In this document: one piece after another, positions 61,323 to 64,000 of the stretch
Position numbering within the stretch: position 1 is the stretch's first letter
Layout: every line of letters begins with the position of its first letter
Source: Massilia sp. KIM
GTDB taxonomy: Bacteria > Pseudomonadota > Gammaproteobacteria > Burkholderiales > Burkholderiaceae_D
Direction: 5' to 3'
NCBI RefSeq assembly: GCF_002007115.1
Contig: NZ_MVAD01000003.1
Span: 434,001-498,000, forward strand
Length of the DNA: 64,000 nucleotides
Translations under genes and position numbers: made by a program
Notes under the pieces: generated by a model
Database searches by the model: none
Told to the model about the DNA's origin: nothing
The model's input: the letters and a program-made list of their open reading frames with translations, nothing else

Positions 61323-62174
61323 ATGAAACTGAAATTCACCAAGATGCATGGCGCCGGCAACGACTTCGTCGTGATCGACGCGATCAACCAGGACGTGTCC
61401 TTCACGACCGAGCAGTGGCGCCGCCTGGCCGACCGCCGCTTCGGGGTGGGCGCCGACCAGATCCTGGTGGTGGAGCGTCCGACCGAGCCGGGCGTGGACT
61501 TCCGCTACCGCATCTTCAACTACGACGGCGGCGAGGTGGAGCAGTGCGGCAACGGCTCGCGCGCCTTCGTGCGTTTCGTGCGCGACAAGGGCTTGACGAG
61601 CGAGCGCCGGATCCGGGTCCAGACCATGTCGGGCGTGATCAGCCCCTGCGTCGAGGAAGACGGCAGCATCACGGTGGACATGGGCGCGCCGCGCCTGGCG
61701 CCGGTCGAGGTGCCCTTCGACAGCCACGGCCTGGAAGGCCGGACAGAGGGCGAGGACACCCTGTGGCCGCTGGACGTGGCCGGCAGCACCGTGTGGGTGT
61801 CGGTGGTCTCGATGGGCAACCCGCATGCGGTGCAGGTGGTGGACGAGGTCGACAGCGCCCCGGTGCTGGAGACCGGGCCGCTGATCGAGCACCATGCGCG
61901 CTTCCCGAAGCGGGTCAACGCCGGCTACATGCAGGTGGTCGACCGCGGGCACATCCGCCTGCGCGTGTTCGAGCGCGGCGCGGGCGAGACCCTGGCCTGC
62001 GGCACCGGCGCCTGCGCGGCGGTGGTGGCCGGGATCCGGCGCGGGCTGCTCGATTCGCCGGTGCGGGTGTCGGCGCGCGGGGGCGAACTCAGCATCGCCT
62101 GGGAAGGTCCGGGCCAGCCGGTGTTCCTGAGCGGACCGGCGGTGACCGTGTTCGAAGGCGAGATCGAGATCTGA
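61323..62174 (+). CDS. dapF: Diaminopimelate epimerase
   Basis: DapF converts LL- to meso-diaminopimelate for lysine and peptidoglycan. The 283-residue protein has [13 protein letters not shown], the first catalytic cysteine Cys75 in [31 protein letters not shown], and the second catalytic cysteine Cys226 in [15 protein letters not shown]. It is the third gene of the lpxL-lpxL-dapF run, all envelope functions. No clear terminator follows in the 129 bases to the convergent Sel1 gene. Confidence 0.98.
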   Translation: MKLKFTKMHGAGNDFVVIDAINQDVSFTTEQWRRLADRRFGVGADQILVVERPTEPGVDFRYRIFNYDGGEVEQCGNGSRAFVRFVRDKGLTSERRIRVQTMSGVISPCVEEDGSITVDMGAPRLAPVEVPFDSHGLEGRTEGEDTLWPLDVAGSTVWVSVVSMGNPHAVQVVDEVDSAPVLETGPLIEHHARFPKRVNAGYMQVVDRGHIRLRVFERGAGETLACGTGACAAVVAGIRRGLLDSPVRVSARGGELSIAWEGPGQPVFLSGPAVTVFEGEIEI

Positions 62175-62303
62175 AGCAGGCAGCCAGCGCCTGAGCGTCC
62201 TTCCCGGCAGTGTCGGGGTCGCGGGCCTGGCGCAAGCCGGATCAGCGGATAAGCCGATGTCCAGGCTCTCAACCAGCCGACACAAGCTCTTGCGACTTCA
62301 CAG

Positions 62304-63980
62304 CTAGGCCGCCAGCCCGATATCCTCGTCCGGTCCCTCTTCTTCCGTGTGGCGCGCCGCCGCCCCCAGCAGGGTGCGCAGGCGGTACAGGCGCTGGCGG
62401 TAATTTCCTTCCGGCCCGGACGGGCCGCAATCGACGTGCGCGAAGACCTGGGCGATGCGGTCCAGGGCCTGGCGTTCCTCGGCGTTTCCCACCAGCACCA
62501 GGCGGCGCTTGCTGCGCCCGTAGCTGGCGCGGATATCGATCACCAGGCAATGCCCCTGGTCGGCCGCCTTGACGTCGAGCAGGAGGGCTTCGGCCCGGGT
62601 GAGGCTGAACATGGCGGCCAGCTCCAGGCGCGTGGCCAGCAGTGGCTGGATCTTGTGCAGGTCGGGCCGCACCGCCAGCAGGGCCCCGGTCTCTGTATAC
62701 ATGGGCGCGGACGGGCGCGGGGCGATGCGCGCCAGCAGCGCGCCGGCTTCGAGCGAGCCCTGGGCCGCCGCCTTCTGCAGCCAGTAGACGGCGCGCACAT
62801 CGTTGCTCTCGTTCTCGCGGCGCGCGCGCCAGGCATTGTGCCCACATTCGAGCTGGGCTTCGCGGTAGCCCATCTCGGCGGCCCGCTCCAGGTAGCGCTG
62901 GGCGTCGGCCACGTTGCGCTGGGAGAATTCGGGCTTGATGTAGATGCGCGACAGCGCATACCAGGCCTCGGCCAGCCCCTGCTCGCCGGCCAGGGTCAGC
63001 CAGCGGATGGCCTTCTTGAAATTGGCGGCGCCGCGCCCGGACGGCCCCTTGCCTGCCACGCGCCGGCCGTCGACCTGCATGCGCGCGCAGCGCAGGCCCA
63101 TGGCCAGCTGGGCGTGGCGGTCGTGCTCGGCCGCGGCCAGCTCCCAGAAGCAGTCGGGTTCGCCGGGCTCGCGGGCGGCGGCCGGGCTGGCGCCGTCCAG
63201 CAGCCGGGCGCAGCGCGACAGCAGCGCGATCTCGTCGGGGGCGAAACGGCGCATTTCGCCCTGTTCGGCGCGCAGCCGCACCAGCTCGCGCGCCAGCGGC
63301 AAGGCGCGCGTCAGGTAGTCGGCGGCCTGGCCGGCCTGCCAGGACTGTTCCAGCACGGCGTACTGGGCGGCCGCCACCCCGTTGTCGGCGGCGCGGCGCA
63401 GCCAGCTGGACGGGCTGGCGTCAGTAACGGTACCGGTCCCGGTACCGGTCCCGGTACCAATGCCGAGACCGGGACCGCCGGCCGGATGGCCGGCAGCGGC
63501 GGGGGCGGCGCGCACCGGGCCCGGCGCCGGGGCGCCGGCGCTCGCGGCCGGGGCGGCGCCCGCGCCCTGGCGCTGGGCCAGCATCCATTGCGCGTGGGGG
63601 AAGCCGGCGCGGGCGGCGTCTTCCAGGGCGCGCATGGCCTTGGCGCGGCTCTCGTCCGGCGCTTCCAGCCCCGCCTCCAGCACCAGCTGGGCGAAGACCA
63701 GGCCGGCATGCACGCTCCCGTCGTCGTAGGCGCGCTCGTACCAGGGCAGGAGCCCGGACCCGCCGCGCTGCGCCATCTCGAAGGGAATATGGTTACCGAT
63801 GAGTTGCCAGGCCGGAGCGCATTCCTGCCGCGCGGCCCGCTCCAGCCAGTGCAGCGCGGTCGGCAGGCTTTGCGGCAGCCCGGCGCTGCCGAACAGGTAG
63901 AGCTTGCCCAGCTCGAGCTGGGCGGCAGCCTGGCCGGCGCGGGCATTGCGGATGATCGCCAGTTCTTCGCGGTTAGCCAT
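62304..63980 (-). CDS. Sel1/TPR-repeat protein
   Basis: This 558-residue protein has no signal peptide. Sel1-like repeats are visible at about residues 14-60 (AAAQLELGKLYLFGS, ALHWLERAARQ), 95-135, 190-215 and 315-410 (AIRWLTLAGEQGLAEAWYAL, AQRYLERAAEMGYREAQLEC). A Gly-Thr/Ala-Pro-rich linker at about 135-185 separates two blocks. The last 120 residues (LVIDIRASYGRSKRRLVLVG) form a separate, unrecognised domain. Sel1 proteins usually act as scaffolds in signalling. The gene is convergent with dapF. The start at 63980 lacks a clear ribosome-binding site. Confidence 0.85.
   Translation of the reverse strand: MANREELAIIRNARAGQAAAQLELGKLYLFGSAGLPQSLPTALHWLERAARQECAPAWQLIGNHIPFEMAQRGGSGLLPWYERAYDDGSVHAGLVFAQLVLEAGLEAPDESRAKAMRALEDAARAGFPHAQWMLAQRQGAGAAPAASAGAPAPGPVRAAPAAAGHPAGGPGLGIGTGTGTGTGTVTDASPSSWLRRAADNGVAAAQYAVLEQSWQAGQAADYLTRALPLARELVRLRAEQGEMRRFAPDEIALLSRCARLLDGASPAAAREPGEPDCFWELAAAEHDRHAQLAMGLRCARMQVDGRRVAGKGPSGRGAANFKKAIRWLTLAGEQGLAEAWYALSRIYIKPEFSQRNVADAQRYLERAAEMGYREAQLECGHNAWRARRENESNDVRAVYWLQKAAAQGSLEAGALLARIAPRPSAPMYTETGALLAVRPDLHKIQPLLATRLELAAMFSLTRAEALLLDVKAADQGHCLVIDIRASYGRSKRRLVLVGNAEERQALDRIAQVFAHVDCGPSGPEGNYRQRLYRLRTLLGAAARHTEEEGPDEDIGLAA
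63428..63459. repeat. 12-bp tandem repeats in the Sel1-protein gene
   Basis: GGTACCGGTCCC repeats about 2.7 times. Read on the coding strand it encodes a run of alternating Gly-Thr within the linker. A change of one unit keeps the frame, so linker length could vary. Confidence 0.85.
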
Positions 63981-64000
63981 GGTGTGTGTCTTGATTGGTA

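Overview
The window looks like chromosomal DNA of a high-GC betaproteobacterium, most probably an Oxalobacteraceae member close to Massilia/Telluria. This is inferred from the gene families and their order, not from a database search. Support includes the tRNA-Tyr/Gly/Thr-tuf-tRNA-Trp-secE-nusG-rplKAJL-rpoBC block, the SAH-riboswitch-controlled ahcY-metF operon, the lytic transglycosylase/NDUFA9-like/GST/cca run and a PEP-CTERM protein. There is no integrase, transposase, phage module or CRISPR array. It reads as core genome with a few accessory islands.

Layout. 1-4.2 kb: a LysR regulator (cut by the window edge) diverges from an SDR-pirin-MDR reductase-MFS efflux operon, which suggests an electrophile or quinone response. 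4.36-4.73 kb: a small membrane protein, convergent with rpoC and sharing a terminator. 4.8-19.1 kb, minus strand: transcription and translation core genes from a clear sigma-70 promoter at 19.05 kb through four tRNAs, tuf, secE, nusG, rplK, rplA, rplJ, rplL and rpoB to rpoC, with an L10-leader-like structure and several spacer hairpins. 19.2-19.6 kb: a tandem repeat block. 19.6-25.4 kb, minus: an HDOD protein, a REC-TPR protein with a substituted phospho-acceptor, a membrane J-domain protein and a MidA-like methyltransferase. 25.4-27.5 kb, plus: folM-like, folB and ttcA. 27.7-32.4 kb: a PEP-CTERM protein with an EF-hand loop, a histidine phosphatase, an M14 peptidase and an S41 lipoprotein peptidase. 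32.5-36.8 kb: an indolepyruvate ferredoxin oxidoreductase divergent from an Lrp regulator. 37-43.9 kb: two TonB receptors and an exported PHP hydrolase. 43.9-49 kb: an unknown protein, SRPBCC, GH5 glycosidase, GNAT and diguanylate cyclase genes. 49-54.3 kb, minus: lytic transglycosylase, NDUFA9-like protein, GST and cca. 54.3-59.4 kb: one-carbon and methyl-cycle genes (formyl-THF cyclo-ligase, metF, ahcY, metK). 59.6-62.2 kb, plus: two LpxL-type acyltransferases and dapF. 62.3-64 kb: a Sel1-repeat protein.

The least explained feature is a family of short palindromes (core CCCGGCGCAGGCCGGG and variants) in intergenic spacers, usually as inverted pairs. Two pairs, at 22944-23083 and 56302-56428, are copies of one composite element with AGTTAGC/GCTAACT ends, inserted in opposite orientations. 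Other features worth checking are a REC domain with Glu in place of the phospho-Asp, a Cca whose HD site is degraded and shortened, mutually exclusive hairpins before rplK, and a 15-bp tandem repeat made from the 3' end of the cyclo-ligase gene.
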